This document shows, piece after piece, positions 35,146 to 43,984 of a stretch of DNA of 64,000 nt. Position 1 is the stretch's first letter. Each line of letters opens with the position of its first letter. A model generated the notes under the pieces. That model was not told the DNA's origin. It was given only the letters and a program-made list of their open reading frames with translations, and searched no databases. The DNA comes from Anaerococcus pacaensis 9403502 (GTDB lineage Bacteria > Bacillota > Clostridia > Tissierellales > Peptoniphilaceae), in NCBI GenBank assembly GCA_000308255.3, contig HG326668.1, forward strand, positions 101,651 to 165,650. The letters run 5' to 3'. The translations under genes and the position numbers were made by a program.

Positions 35146-36585
35146 CTAATTTGATTTATAAGTTGAAGGCACAAATAGTAGCAATATTGGATATATTTCT
35201 AGCCTTCCAAGCATCATGGCTACTGATAGCACAGATTTTGATAGCCTCGACCATTCATAGAAGGTCTGAGCATCCCCAAACTGGCCTAAGCCATTGTAAG
35301 TGGTGGCGACAGCTGTAAAGGCTTCAATAAAATCATCTTGGTCTAGGGATATGATGGCAAGAAGGATAAGAAATATCAAAAAATGCAAGATGATATAACT
35401 TAATACTGCCTTTTCAGTTTTTTCACCCACGTTTTTTCTTTCAAAGTCTACTGTTGTAACCCTATTTTGATTGGTCACCTCTCTTACTTGATTTATGATG
35501 GACTTTATTAAAATCACTGCCCTGCTAGTTTTTACACCACCAGCAGTAGATCCTGCCATACCTCCTACATACATTAGAGCTCCAAGTATTAACCTAGAAA
35601 ATACTGGCCACCTTGATGTGTCCATGCCAACATAGCCTGTGGTAGACGAGGTACTAGTAACTGAAAATATAACAGATACCAGCTGCCTACTTACATCTTC
35701 ATAAAGTTTATAGGTATTGATAAAAATGAGGATAATGGAGATTACTAAGATCGCCATATACCATTTGAGCTCCTCAGACTTATAAAAATTATTAGCCCTC
35801 TTAAATACCATAAAGTAGTAAATATTAAAGTTTATGGAAAAAAGGAACATGGCAACTGATAGGACTAATTCTGTATAAACAGAGTTGTAGTAGCCAATGG
35901 AGGCATTCTTATTCGAAAAGCCGCCAGTCCCCGCTGCTCCCAAGCCGTATATAATAGAGTCAAAGAGATCCAAATCTCCCATCCACAAAAGAAGTATTGT
36001 GATAGTTGTCATAGCTAGATATATTTGAACTAGGACTTTAGATTGGTCTGACACTTTTGGTGTGATTTTACCAAAGGTTGGGCCAGGAGATTCTGCCTTC
36101 ATGATCATAGAGGATTTCCTAGACTGCTTAGGAAGTATAGCTACAGTAAAGGCAATGATACCAAGCCCCCCGATAAATTGTGAGAAGCTTCTCCAAAATA
36201 TAATAGAATGAGGTAGCTCCTCCACATCTCGGGCTATGGTTGCCCCAGTAGTTGAAAATCCAGCTACTGATTCAAATAGGGCATCAAAGAATGATTTAAA
36301 ATCCCATGGATATAGATACATAGGAATAGCCCCTATCACTGAATAAAGAATCCAACATATGGCCACTAAGCTTAGGGCGTCTTTGGTATTAAAGACTCTT
36401 TTAAATTCTGTTTTCCTATATAAAATAAGTCCTATTACAAAGGTCACTACGGCAGGCAAAAGGAAATTTAGTATATAAGATACTGGTTCACTATAGATTA
36501 GCCCCACCAAGACTGGAAAGAGCATCAGAACCGAAAAAATCATTGATAACCTGGATAGGGAATACGTTAAAAACTGTCTATTCAT
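35146..36585 (-). CDS. trkH: TrkH family potassium uptake protein, copy 2
   Basis: Membrane subunit of a second Trk/Ktr system, 479 residues. Pore loops SVAGFSTTGATIA, GAAGTGGFSNKNAS, TSTSSTTGYVGMDT and TYNGLGQFG carry the selectivity-filter glycines, and GGMAGSTAGGVKTSRA matches copy 1. The first residues, MNRQFLTYSLSRLSMIFSVLMLFPVLVG, align with those of copy 1. The start overlaps the trkA copy 2 stop (ATGA-type), preceded by GGAGGAAG. Confidence 0.93.
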   Translation of the reverse strand: MNRQFLTYSLSRLSMIFSVLMLFPVLVGLIYSEPVSYILNFLLPAVVTFVIGLILYRKTEFKRVFNTKDALSLVAICWILYSVIGAIPMYLYPWDFKSFFDALFESVAGFSTTGATIARDVEELPHSIIFWRSFSQFIGGLGIIAFTVAILPKQSRKSSMIMKAESPGPTFGKITPKVSDQSKVLVQIYLAMTTITILLLWMGDLDLFDSIIYGLGAAGTGGFSNKNASIGYYNSVYTELVLSVAMFLFSINFNIYYFMVFKRANNFYKSEELKWYMAILVISIILIFINTYKLYEDVSRQLVSVIFSVTSTSSTTGYVGMDTSRWPVFSRLILGALMYVGGMAGSTAGGVKTSRAVILIKSIINQVREVTNQNRVTTVDFERKNVGEKTEKAVLSYIILHFLIFLILLAIISLDQDDFIEAFTAVATTYNGLGQFGDAQTFYEWSRLSKSVLSVAMMLGRLEIYPILLLFVPSTYKSN

Positions 36586-37952
36586 TCTTCCTCCAAGATA
36601 TCATCTATATCTGTAAATCCATTTTGCTTAGTGACTACTATTACCTTATCTTGATTTTCTATAATAGTATTACCGTCAACTGGTATAACTGTACCAGAAC
36701 GCTTTCTGAATATAAAGGCAATTAGAGTCTTATCTTTAATTTTTAAATCCTTGATAGGTATGCCAATAATTTTCGAAGTCTTTAATACTTCAAATTCAAT
36801 AGCCTCGATCTGATTATCCTCTAGAAGGTATAGGCTTGATATTGCAAAACTTTTAGCATGAACCTTGCTGCGGATAATCCTAAGGATATGATTGGCAGCT
36901 TCTTTGATAGGTGTGATAGTTACATCTATATCTAGGACTCCTGTTATCCTTAATAAGTCTTTATGGTCAACCCTTGTAATCACTTTGCCTATCTCAGCTT
37001 TTTCCGCTAGGAGAGCGATCAGAATATTTCTCTCATCTATGCCAGTTAAAGCTACGATGGAGTCATAAGATTCTATATTTTCTTCTTCAAGTAGGATAGG
37101 ATTTGACCCATCTCCATGAATAACTATAGCATCAGGTAATAGATTGTGAAAGGCTACCGCTTTTTTCTTATCAAGCTCAATGACTTTAACTGTTAGGCCC
37201 TTTTCTATAATTGAGCTTGCTAGATAATAAGATATACGGCTAGCCCCTATGATGAGGACAGAATTGATCTTGTACTCGTTTTTGAACTCTTCCCTGTATA
37301 TCCTATGTAAGTCATAAGGAGTTCCTACCACATGGATATTATCATTAGGTAATATCTTAAAGTCACCATTTGGTATGTGAGCTTCACCATCCCTATCAAC
37401 TATAGTAATAAGCCCGTTTTTTAAGCGGCCTTCGGATGTAATCTCCGTCAAGGTCTTGTGAGCAAAGTCAGATGATTCTCTTATTACAAACTGAATCATA
37501 TGGACCCTACCAGAAAAAAATGACTCTACAGAGCTAGCCTCGGAGTATCCTAATGTTAGCTCAACCTCATGGGCAGCAAGTTGCTCTGGATTTAAAAAAT
37601 GGTCAACCCCCATAAACATTTGCATGAATTCCATATTCTTTTCATACTTTGGACTTCGGACGCGAGCTATGGTATGACTAGCCCCAAGGACCTTGGCCAT
37701 ATTTGCAGCCACTATATTTACCTCATCATCGGCAGCTAAAGCGATGAAAAAGTCTGCTTCCTCGATTTCGGCCTCGCGAAGGAGCCCTGGGTTGGTTCCA
37801 TCACCTAAAACTCCCATCACATCATTTTCTGATAATATATATTCGAGGACTTCTTGGTCTTGTTCTATGACCAAGACATCATGTCCCTCAAGAGCTAGGA
37901 TGGAGGTAATATATCCACCTACGGACCCTGCCCCCATTACAACGATTCTCAT
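36582..37952 (-). CDS. trkA: Trk system potassium transporter TrkA, copy 2
   Basis: RCK-domain regulatory subunit, 456 residues, exactly the same length as copy 1. N-terminal VMGAGSVGGYITSILALEGHD gives a full GxGxxG motif. The second half starts with LIIGASRISYYLASSI. It is the first gene of a trkA-trkH-trkA-trkH array read leftwards, which probably arose by duplication of a two-gene unit. The RBS is AAAGGA. Confidence 0.93.
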   Translation of the reverse strand: MRIVVMGAGSVGGYITSILALEGHDVLVIEQDQEVLEYILSENDVMGVLGDGTNPGLLREAEIEEADFFIALAADDEVNIVAANMAKVLGASHTIARVRSPKYEKNMEFMQMFMGVDHFLNPEQLAAHEVELTLGYSEASSVESFFSGRVHMIQFVIRESSDFAHKTLTEITSEGRLKNGLITIVDRDGEAHIPNGDFKILPNDNIHVVGTPYDLHRIYREEFKNEYKINSVLIIGASRISYYLASSIIEKGLTVKVIELDKKKAVAFHNLLPDAIVIHGDGSNPILLEEENIESYDSIVALTGIDERNILIALLAEKAEIGKVITRVDHKDLLRITGVLDIDVTITPIKEAANHILRIIRSKVHAKSFAISSLYLLEDNQIEAIEFEVLKTSKIIGIPIKDLKIKDKTLIAFIFRKRSGTVIPVDGNTIIENQDKVIVVTKQNGFTDIDDILEEE

Positions 37953-37997
37953 AATAAATCCTTTCGATTTTGATATCTATATTTTATAACAAATAAA

Positions 37998-38025
37998 GAA
38001 AAACCCCAAGAATATTCTTGGAGTT
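37998..38025 (-). terminator. Terminator of the small membrane protein gene
   Basis: The perfect palindrome CCAAGAATATTCTTGG (38006-38021) is followed on the minus strand by GGTTTTTC. Confidence 0.8.
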
Positions 38026-38389
38026 AGTTAAGGGATTCTCTCATCCTTATATTTGATATGACATATACCACTATGCTGATTATGAGACCACGAGCGATAG
38101 CTTCTATTAAGATATCTTTTGCCTCGGCAGCTGGAAAATGGAGCACAATGCTTAAAACTGCAAATACTAATGCATATATTAGTGTAAACCATATTAGCTT
38201 TTTAGAACTAGACTCGGTTTTATATTTTTTAAAATCTTCAGCTAAATAAAATCCACTACCTATTACAAATAAAAATAAGCCCATATCCATGAAACCGCTA
38301 GTATCTGTACGATATAGAAATATCGTGTATATAAAATAAATGATAAGTGCTATGATAAATATAATCCTTTTATGCTTCATTTTAACCAT
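38024..38389 (-). CDS. Small membrane protein of unknown function
   Basis: 121 residues, with a strong GGAGGAAATT site before ATG 38389. Four membrane segments are predicted (about 9-25, 36-52, 65-82, 95-112), separated by short charged loops such as DFKKYKTESSSKK. No recognised family motif. Monocistronic with its own terminator, upstream of the trk array on the same strand. Confidence 0.72.
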   Translation of the reverse strand: MVKMKHKRIIFIIALIIYFIYTIFLYRTDTSGFMDMGLFLFVIGSGFYLAEDFKKYKTESSSKKLIWFTLIYALVFAVLSIVLHFPAAEAKDILIEAIARGLIISIVVYVISNIRMRESLN

Positions 38390-38480
38390 AATTTCCTCCA
38401 GCTAGGTATTTTACAATACTTTACCCAGTAATAGGGTGCAATCAATTATTTTACAAATATTTTACAAGATTAATATATTT

Positions 38481-38502
38481 AAAAAAGAGGCCCTAAGGCC
38501 TC
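38481..38502 (-). terminator. Terminator of the M20 amidohydrolase gene
   Basis: GAGGCC (38487-38492) pairs with GGCCTC (38497-38502); the minus strand then has U6. Confidence 0.85.
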
Positions 38503-38512
38503 AATTTATAAA

Positions 38513-39715
38513 TTAATCTTGTTCGTTTAAATAGTCGTATGCGTAGGTTGCCAGTAGGAGTGAACCGTATTTAAATGCTGACTCGTCTGGGTTAAAGTCT
38601 TGGGCGTGGTTTAGTGGGTAGGTTGATTCGTCCTCAGGATTTTTTGCCCCTATTACCATGTAAGTACCTGGCATGCCTGGTTTATCTTCGTATCCTGCCA
38701 ATAGGAAGCCAAAGTCTTCCGAACCAGCTACTTTAAGATCAGTCATCACCTTATCTTCACCAAAGATTTCTTTAGCTATTTTTACAGATGTATCTGTAGA
38801 TGTTTTTTCGTTTAATACTGGCCCTGCACCTTGGTTGTAGGTAAATTCTGCACTGCCGCCATACATTTCTGCAGCTAGATTTGCAGTTTTTTCAAGTTCT
38901 TCTAGTACTGTTTCAGCCCATTCATTAGAGAAAAACCTAAAACTTGCAGTAAGTTTAGCTTCACTAGCAACAGCATTTGCCACAGATCCAGCCTCGATAG
39001 TTCCGTAGTTTAGGACAATTGGGCTGTTTAATGCATCTACCTTGCGAGCTATAGTGCCATTTGCCCCATTTATAAAGGTATTTAGCATCATAATAGCATC
39101 ATGGCCTTCATATGGTGTAGAACCGTGGGCAGATTTACCTTGGAATTTGATTTCAAAGAAGTAATTGCCTGCCATCACTTCGTCATAGCCTGTACCTGCA
39201 TAGCCTAGTGGAAGACTTGTATGGATGTGGATAGCAAAACCACTATCTACTCCCTCGCTAACACCTTGACTTACTACAGCCTTGCCGCCATCACCAGTTT
39301 CTTCACCCGGTTGGAATAATAGCCTTACCTTGCCTGGTAATTCATCTTTGATTTCAATAAGGGCACGAGCTGCTGCAAGAAGCATAGCTGTATGGGTGTC
39401 ATGGCCACAAGCATGGGAATTGCCTTCGATTTGGCTCTTCCATTCAAAGTCATTGGTCTCTTTTATTGGCAGCCCATCAAAGTCTGCACGTAGGAGAACA
39501 GTCTTGCCATCACTATCTGGGTTAATGTCTGCAATTAGTCCAGTTGGGTCAAGTTGGGTTACTTCTAGTCCATAAGATTCTAATTGTTCTTTTATATAAT
39601 CATTAGTCCATCTCTCCTCCATTGCAAGTTCTGGATGTTGGTGGAGTTCACGGCGTTCTTCTATGATTTGGTCTTCATTATTAAATATTAATTCTTTTAA
39701 TCTTTCTCTGCTCAT
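38513..39715 (-). CDS. M20 family amidohydrolase / metallopeptidase
   Basis: Zinc-dependent aminoacylase or carboxypeptidase of subfamily M20D, 400 residues. Metal-binding and active-site stretches are HACGHDTHTAMLL near residue 100, FQPGEETGDGGK with the catalytic glutamates near 136, and AGSEDFGFLL near 345. The dimerisation (lid) domain includes GKSAHGSTPYEGHDAI. The substrate is an N-acyl amino acid or small peptide, not determinable here. Monocistronic. Confidence 0.92.
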   Translation of the reverse strand: MSRERLKELIFNNEDQIIEERRELHQHPELAMEERWTNDYIKEQLESYGLEVTQLDPTGLIADINPDSDGKTVLLRADFDGLPIKETNDFEWKSQIEGNSHACGHDTHTAMLLAAARALIEIKDELPGKVRLLFQPGEETGDGGKAVVSQGVSEGVDSGFAIHIHTSLPLGYAGTGYDEVMAGNYFFEIKFQGKSAHGSTPYEGHDAIMMLNTFINGANGTIARKVDALNSPIVLNYGTIEAGSVANAVASEAKLTASFRFFSNEWAETVLEELEKTANLAAEMYGGSAEFTYNQGAGPVLNEKTSTDTSVKIAKEIFGEDKVMTDLKVAGSEDFGFLLAGYEDKPGMPGTYMVIGAKNPEDESTYPLNHAQDFNPDESAFKYGSLLLATYAYDYLNEQD

Positions 39716-39760
39716 ATTGCCTTCCTTTCTATATATAACTTATTCATACCCAAAGTTAGA

Positions 39761-39787
39761 AAAAAAGACCCGGCCTATAGCCTGGTC
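39761..39787 (-). terminator. Terminator of the 265-residue membrane protein gene
   Basis: GACC-CGGC and GCCTGGTC around 39767-39787 form a hairpin; the minus strand then has U7. It overlaps the stop codon. Confidence 0.75.
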
Positions 39788-40572
39788 CTTTCATCTAATT
39801 CTTCATTATTTGTATTTAGGTCTGCCCCTCTGTAGTCTATATATAGGTTTGATATTTCCCCATAGACCATTGCTGATGCATAAGCCATAAAAACTGCAAA
39901 GGCAATAGTTACTATTTCAAAAACTGCTATAGATTCATTTCTAAATGCAAATATGACTATAATGAAATATATCAATAATGGGATAAGCAAATACTTCATA
40001 AGTACAACTAAGCTTTGACCAAATAAGTCCTGACCAGTCCTAAATGTCTTTCCTATAAGTTCTCCAAAGCCATAGTTTTTGTGATCTTCTGCTACTACGA
40101 AGTATGCATAGTAGCTAAATACTGTTACAAATACTGTCACTAACAAGACTAATATTCCAAAAATGAGCAAAGAGCTGTTTGTGAAATCCATACTATTGAT
40201 TGCAGCTATGAGCGGTCCAAAGAATAATGGCGACAAAAGGCCCACTACTAGACCTACGATAAGTGCTAGTAATATTTGTATGACAAGCAATACACCAAAA
40301 GCTTTTGCAGAAAAGTGGTTTATTTGATTGAAGTATTCACCCACTGATCCAAATCTGTTTCTTAAAAGGCCACTGGCAATCATAAAACCTGTTATGGAGT
40401 TAATAAGCATTGTTAAAAACCAACTAATAACGGGCAAAAAACCCATCGTAACATTGGCTCCCTCTTGAATACTATTGGGATTTATACCTAAAAGTCTATT
40501 AATTAGCGATCCAACTAAGCCCATGATAAGTTGAATAATAATCACAGATAAGATCTTAAAATTTCTATTCAT
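39775..40572 (-). CDS. Polytopic membrane protein of unknown function
   Basis: 265 residues, start ATG 40572 with AGGAGG close upstream. About six hydrophobic segments can be drawn (approximately 8-25, 45-70, 92-120, 132-155, 190-210, 215-240). It has a polar stretch EDHKNYGFGELIGKTFRTGQD between the fourth and fifth and a hydrophilic tail DYRGADLNTNNEELDERTRL. I do not recognise a family with confidence. Monocistronic. Confidence 0.72.
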   Translation of the reverse strand: MNRNFKILSVIIIQLIMGLVGSLINRLLGINPNSIQEGANVTMGFLPVISWFLTMLINSITGFMIASGLLRNRFGSVGEYFNQINHFSAKAFGVLLVIQILLALIVGLVVGLLSPLFFGPLIAAINSMDFTNSSLLIFGILVLLVTVFVTVFSYYAYFVVAEDHKNYGFGELIGKTFRTGQDLFGQSLVVLMKYLLIPLLIYFIIVIFAFRNESIAVFEIVTIAFAVFMAYASAMVYGEISNLYIDYRGADLNTNNEELDERTRL

Positions 40573-40653
40573 GTTTCCTCCTTATCTTTATTCTTATCTT
40601 TTGCTATGTTTATACCCCGATTGGGTACATATTTATATAGGAAGGTGATAAAA

Positions 40654-40935
40654 ATGATTATAAGCTTTGAAAAAGATGAACAACAAGCACAAGCATTTGA
40701 TGGGGATAACAAAATTGGTTATTGCTCATACGAAGAAAAGATAGACAGCACTTGGGCTATCACACATACTGTAGTAGATGAGGAGTACGGCGGTCAAGGT
40801 ATCGCTGAGGATTTACTTGATGAAGTATGTGACAATGCCCGCAAGGAAAATGTAAAGATTATTCCAATCTGCTCATATGCAGTAAAAAAATTCGATGAAC
40901 AACCAGAAAAATATGGAGATGTCGACGCTAGATAA
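40654..40935 (+). CDS. GNAT family N-acetyltransferase (YjdJ-like)
   Basis: 93-residue minimal acetyltransferase of the YjdJ subgroup. Start at 40654 after GGAAGGTGAT; a frame opening at 40606 lies upstream of this site. The core is GYCSYEEKID, THTVVDEEYGGQGIAEDLLDEV with the acetyl-CoA pyrophosphate-binding R/Q-x-x-G-x-G/A-type loop, and IPICSYAVKKFDE, typical of the family end. Acceptor unknown. Confidence 0.9.
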   Translation: MIISFEKDEQQAQAFDGDNKIGYCSYEEKIDSTWAITHTVVDEEYGGQGIAEDLLDEVCDNARKENVKIIPICSYAVKKFDEQPEKYGDVDAR

Positions 40936-40940
40936 ATTTT

Positions 40941-40966
40941 AGGACTTGCTTACAAAGTCCTTTTTT
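40941..40966 (+). terminator. Terminator after the GNAT gene
   Basis: AGGACTT (40941-40947) pairs with AAGTCCT (40955-40961), followed by T5. Confidence 0.85.
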
Positions 40967-41041
40967 AGTGCTCTAAAGCGATGATATTGCCATTTGTAAG
41001 CCTTTTTGATATTATTTTTGTAATGTCAGGAGGGGATTAAA

Positions 41042-42202
41042 GTGAGCAAAGAAACAAAGAAAATCATAGCAATATTATCACTAGCTATATATGTTGCAGG
41101 CAATAGTGTAATTACTGGCACTCTTGTTTTTATGCAAAGAGATTTTGGGATTTCTATCACCAATGCAGAATTTCTAGTAACTTTATCATCAATCACCACT
41201 CTAATCACCATCTTACTAAATGAGACCATCACTAAAAAGATCGGCATGAAAAATACAGTTATGACTGGCTTATTTTTAGTTGGCATAAGCTCACTGATGC
41301 CAGTTTTAGCAAAATCTTATACTTCTGTATTTCTATCAAGGCTTGTCATGGGCGCTGGTGTTGGCTTATTTAATGGCCATAGTGTGAATTATATCAATGC
41401 CTTCTATGAAGGTGATAATGCAAGTAGACTAATAGGGATGAGAAATTCTGTGGAATTCATCGGACAGGTAGTACTCTTGTTTATTGCAGGCCTCTTACTT
41501 AAAATCCATTGGACCTATGCATTCTTGTGTTATTTTTTAGGATTTTTCCTAATGATTAATTTTTATTTCAAAGTTCCAGATGTAGACCTTAGTGAAGAAG
41601 CTCATTCTAAATTTGTCTTTAATAAGCAAATATTTTTCTATATGTTTTTTGCAGCTGTGATGATTATGAACATGGTGGCTGTAAGCGTGAGATTTCCGAG
41701 CATTGCTACACTCTCAAAGGGCATTGATGTAGATGTCAATATGTATATGATAGCTGTTCCTGTATCTGGAATGATATCAGGATTTGCCTTTGGATATGTA
41801 AACAAAGCTTTAAAGGAAAAGACAATTATACTTGGCCTTATCATTTATATCGTCTCAAATATTATCCTAGGCCTATATGGCGATAATATGTACATATTCT
41901 TGCTTGCTATGGTGAGTCTTGCCTTTTCCCAATCCCTCTGTACCCCATATCTTTTTGCAGAGATCGCAAGATTTGTTAGGGGTAGCCAAGCCAGAGTTGC
42001 AAGCAACCTTGTCTTTGTAGGTTGTAATCTAGGTGGATTTTTCGCACCATTTTTTCTAAGTGCTATCAATAGCATATTTCATACCGACTCATTAGTGAGA
42101 GCCTTCAACGCCTTTAGTGTGATATATGGATTTCTACTCTTAGTCAATTTCTATGAACTTGCCAAAATGAGCAAAATTGCACAATCAAAACTACCAGCTT
42201 AG
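41042..42202 (+). CDS. Major facilitator superfamily transporter
   Basis: Polytopic transporter, 386 residues, about twelve membrane helices. The start is GTG at 41042, behind a strong AGGAGGGG. N-terminal MSKETKKIIAILSLAIYVAGNSVITG; the inter-helix motif A region LVMGAGVGLFNGHSVN lies near residue 105. Its pattern is that of drug/sugar-type MFS exporters; the substrate is not predictable. The gene ends inside its own terminator hairpin. Confidence 0.88.
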   Translation: MSKETKKIIAILSLAIYVAGNSVITGTLVFMQRDFGISITNAEFLVTLSSITTLITILLNETITKKIGMKNTVMTGLFLVGISSLMPVLAKSYTSVFLSRLVMGAGVGLFNGHSVNYINAFYEGDNASRLIGMRNSVEFIGQVVLLFIAGLLLKIHWTYAFLCYFLGFFLMINFYFKVPDVDLSEEAHSKFVFNKQIFFYMFFAAVMIMNMVAVSVRFPSIATLSKGIDVDVNMYMIAVPVSGMISGFAFGYVNKALKEKTIILGLIIYIVSNIILGLYGDNMYIFLLAMVSLAFSQSLCTPYLFAEIARFVRGSQARVASNLVFVGCNLGGFFAPFFLSAINSIFHTDSLVRAFNAFSVIYGFLLLVNFYELAKMSKIAQSKLPA

Positions 42203-42212
42203 CTGGTAGTTT
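42189..42212 (+). terminator. Terminator of the MFS gene
   Basis: CTACCAGCT and AGCTGGTAG (42191-42209) form a perfect stem that contains the stop codon, followed by TTT. Confidence 0.75.
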
Positions 42213-42217
42213 CCACA

Positions 42218-42306
42218 GCGCCTATAAGGCGCGAATACCGGCACGCCCCTACTGGGGCTCCGAGTATTCTCCACATGCACCACTAACACAGCTACTGCTT
42301 AAGCAG
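42218..42306 (-). other. Hairpin array at the 3' side of the IS200 remnant
   Basis: Three stems in a row: GCGCC/GGCGC (42218-42232); a long stem built from GAATAC/GTATTC, CGG/CCG and GCCCC/GGGGC (42233-42269); and the palindrome CTGCTTAAGCAG (42295-42306). IS200/IS605 elements carry subterminal hairpins that TnpA recognises, so this is probably the element's right end. A leftover omega-RNA-like scaffold is an alternative. Confidence 0.5.
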
Positions 42307-42310
42307 TTTT

Positions 42311-42782
42311 TTATTTGCTTTTTGGTACTGACTCACCCGTAAACGGGTCATAGTATTCTTTCAAGCTTATTTGATCTGTATAATAATCTTCTTTCAATTG
42401 ATTTTGTATATATTCTTTTATCATTTTTTCATTTCGCCCTACTGTATCCAACATAGTAACCCCTGCACCAGAAATGTCTGTTTCCATATTTATATTTTAA
42501 ATTTGCATGGCGGTCGAAGATTATTAATGAACTTTTCCCTTTTAAGTATCCCATTATTTCTGATATACTATATTTCGGTGGCACTTCTATCAGCATATGA
42601 ACATGATCTACACAAAGTTCAGCTTCTATTATATTGATTCCTTTTCGTTGGCACAGTTCTCTAAGTATTTGGCCTATATCTTTTTTTAGCTTTCCATAGA
42701 TTACTTGCCTTCTGTATTTTGGTGCAAACACTACGTGATATTTACATCGCCATTTGGTGTGTGATAAACTATTCTTGTCCAA
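42311..42782 (-). pseudogene. tnpA: IS200/IS605-type Y1 transposase TnpA, frameshifted
   Basis: HUH single-strand transposase. Start is TTG at 42782 after AGGAG. The N-terminal part is intact: KWRCKYHVVFAPKYRRQVIYG and the HUH motif in CVDHVHMLIEVPP, then GNRHFWCRGYYV. At about 42446-42451 one extra base (TTGGATAC instead of TTGATAC) shifts the frame and gives a stop at 42429. The other frame continues with DTVGRNEKMIKEYIQNQLKE and ends YYDPFTGESVPKSK at 42311. The Y1 tyrosine helix lies beyond the shift, so the copy is dead unless recoded. Confidence 0.9.
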
Positions 42783-42940
42783 TTAATTCTCCTTGTTTGA
42801 TTGTGCATGTGGTTATCACAATTATATATCAAGTGAGAATTTTTTGGCTTGAAGCTAAAGCTAAGTTCCTCCACCTGCATAGCAGGTGGTTTTTTGTTTC
42901 ACTCACATTCGTTCGTTCAACTCACTAAAGTGGACAATAA

Positions 42941-42970
42941 AGAGCTTGAGAAAATTCTCAAGCTTTTTTA
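42941..42970. terminator. Terminator at the 3' end of glsA
   Basis: AGCTTGAG (42943-42950) pairs with CTCAAGCT (42957-42964), T6 on the plus side and a weaker U-rich tail on the minus side. Confidence 0.7.
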
Positions 42971-43900
42971 GTTGATAAATATACTTAAATCGAGTTGTTG
43001 GCCTAGAATATGTAGTAGGTGTTTGCCACGGACACTATTCCCTGTTTCATCTAGCCTTGGTGAATATACTCCTATCCCGCATACGCCAGGTACTACTCCA
43101 AGGATACCACCAGATACACCAGACTTACTAGGAATCCCTACGCTCATCAAATATCTACCAGAATTTTCATACATACCACAGGTTGCCATTTGGCTTACAA
43201 CAATTTGTACTTCTGATTTGGATAAGAGATTATATTGGCTACCTAAATCTAAGCCCTTATTCGCAAGTACTGCACCCAAGTGGGCCATAGACTCTGTGGT
43301 TGTTGCTATAGAGCAAGACCTGATATACAAATCAAGGACATCTTCTGGATTATCTTCAAATATGCCTATGCTTTTTAAAAAGTATGCAATAGACTTATTA
43401 CGATCGGTCGTTTCCATCTCTGACTTATATATTTCTTCTATCATATATGCATCTTTAAAGCCTGATAATTTCTCATAGGTATCAATTAGCCTTGCAAATT
43501 TCTCATCACTATTAGCACCTAGTATCATCGATGTAGTCGAGATAGCACCAGCATTGATAAAAGGATTGGCCGCCTTATCTTCGATTGGTATCAGTGAATT
43601 GAATTCATACTTAGTAGGCTCTGTGCCTACCTTTTTGAATACCTCTTCTGGGTCATTGTCATGTAGGGCCATGATTAGAGAGAGGACCTTGGAGACAGAT
43701 TGGAGGGAAAATATTTTATCATGATCTCCATAATTATATACTTCTCCGGTAGTTGTCACTATTGAAAGTCCAAAGCTGTCAGGATCGACATTTGATAGCT
43801 CTGGTATGTAAGTTGCAACTTCACCCTCTCCTATGTATGGCTCAGTAGCCTGGATAGCTAGTTTTATTTTTTCATCTATAAAATCTCTAGTTTGTAACAT
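42968..43900 (-). CDS. glsA: Glutaminase A
   Basis: Hydrolyses glutamine to glutamate and ammonia; 310 residues, serine beta-lactamase-like fold. The catalytic SxxK is in FSLQSVSKVLSL near residue 65. KAANPFINAGAIS, LYIRSCSIATTTESMAHLGA and the C-terminal SGVSGGILGVVPG are diagnostic. Acid resistance or nitrogen supply are known roles in other bacteria. Monocistronic, divergent from the HD-hydrolase gene. Confidence 0.96.
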   Translation of the reverse strand: MLQTRDFIDEKIKLAIQATEPYIGEGEVATYIPELSNVDPDSFGLSIVTTTGEVYNYGDHDKIFSLQSVSKVLSLIMALHDNDPEEVFKKVGTEPTKYEFNSLIPIEDKAANPFINAGAISTTSMILGANSDEKFARLIDTYEKLSGFKDAYMIEEIYKSEMETTDRNKSIAYFLKSIGIFEDNPEDVLDLYIRSCSIATTTESMAHLGAVLANKGLDLGSQYNLLSKSEVQIVVSQMATCGMYENSGRYLMSVGIPSKSGVSGGILGVVPGVCGIGVYSPRLDETGNSVRGKHLLHILGQQLDLSIFIN

Positions 43901-43984
43901 AGTTTACCTCGCTTTATCTAAAGATACCCATTTCACGCTTTTATTAAATGAACTAAAATGATAAAATATCTAAGAGGTGATAAA

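Larger units (their letters stand above)
42205..42900 (-). mobile_element. IS200/IS605-family insertion sequence remnant
   Basis: A tnpA-only element, about 0.7 kb, with no tnpB. Structured ends are visible: the hairpin array at 42218-42306 and the CCACCTGC/GCAGGTGG hairpin with T-run at 42871-42895 upstream of tnpA. Exact ends cannot be fixed because IS200 elements make no target duplication. Confidence 0.65.

Noticed and set aside
42218..42306. tRNA gene
   Set aside because: The hairpins do not form a cloverleaf, and no T-loop GTTCRA or CCA end is present.
42371..42637. Plus-strand ORF across the transposase
   Set aside because: Antisense shadow of the frameshifted tnpA; no RBS and no family resemblance.
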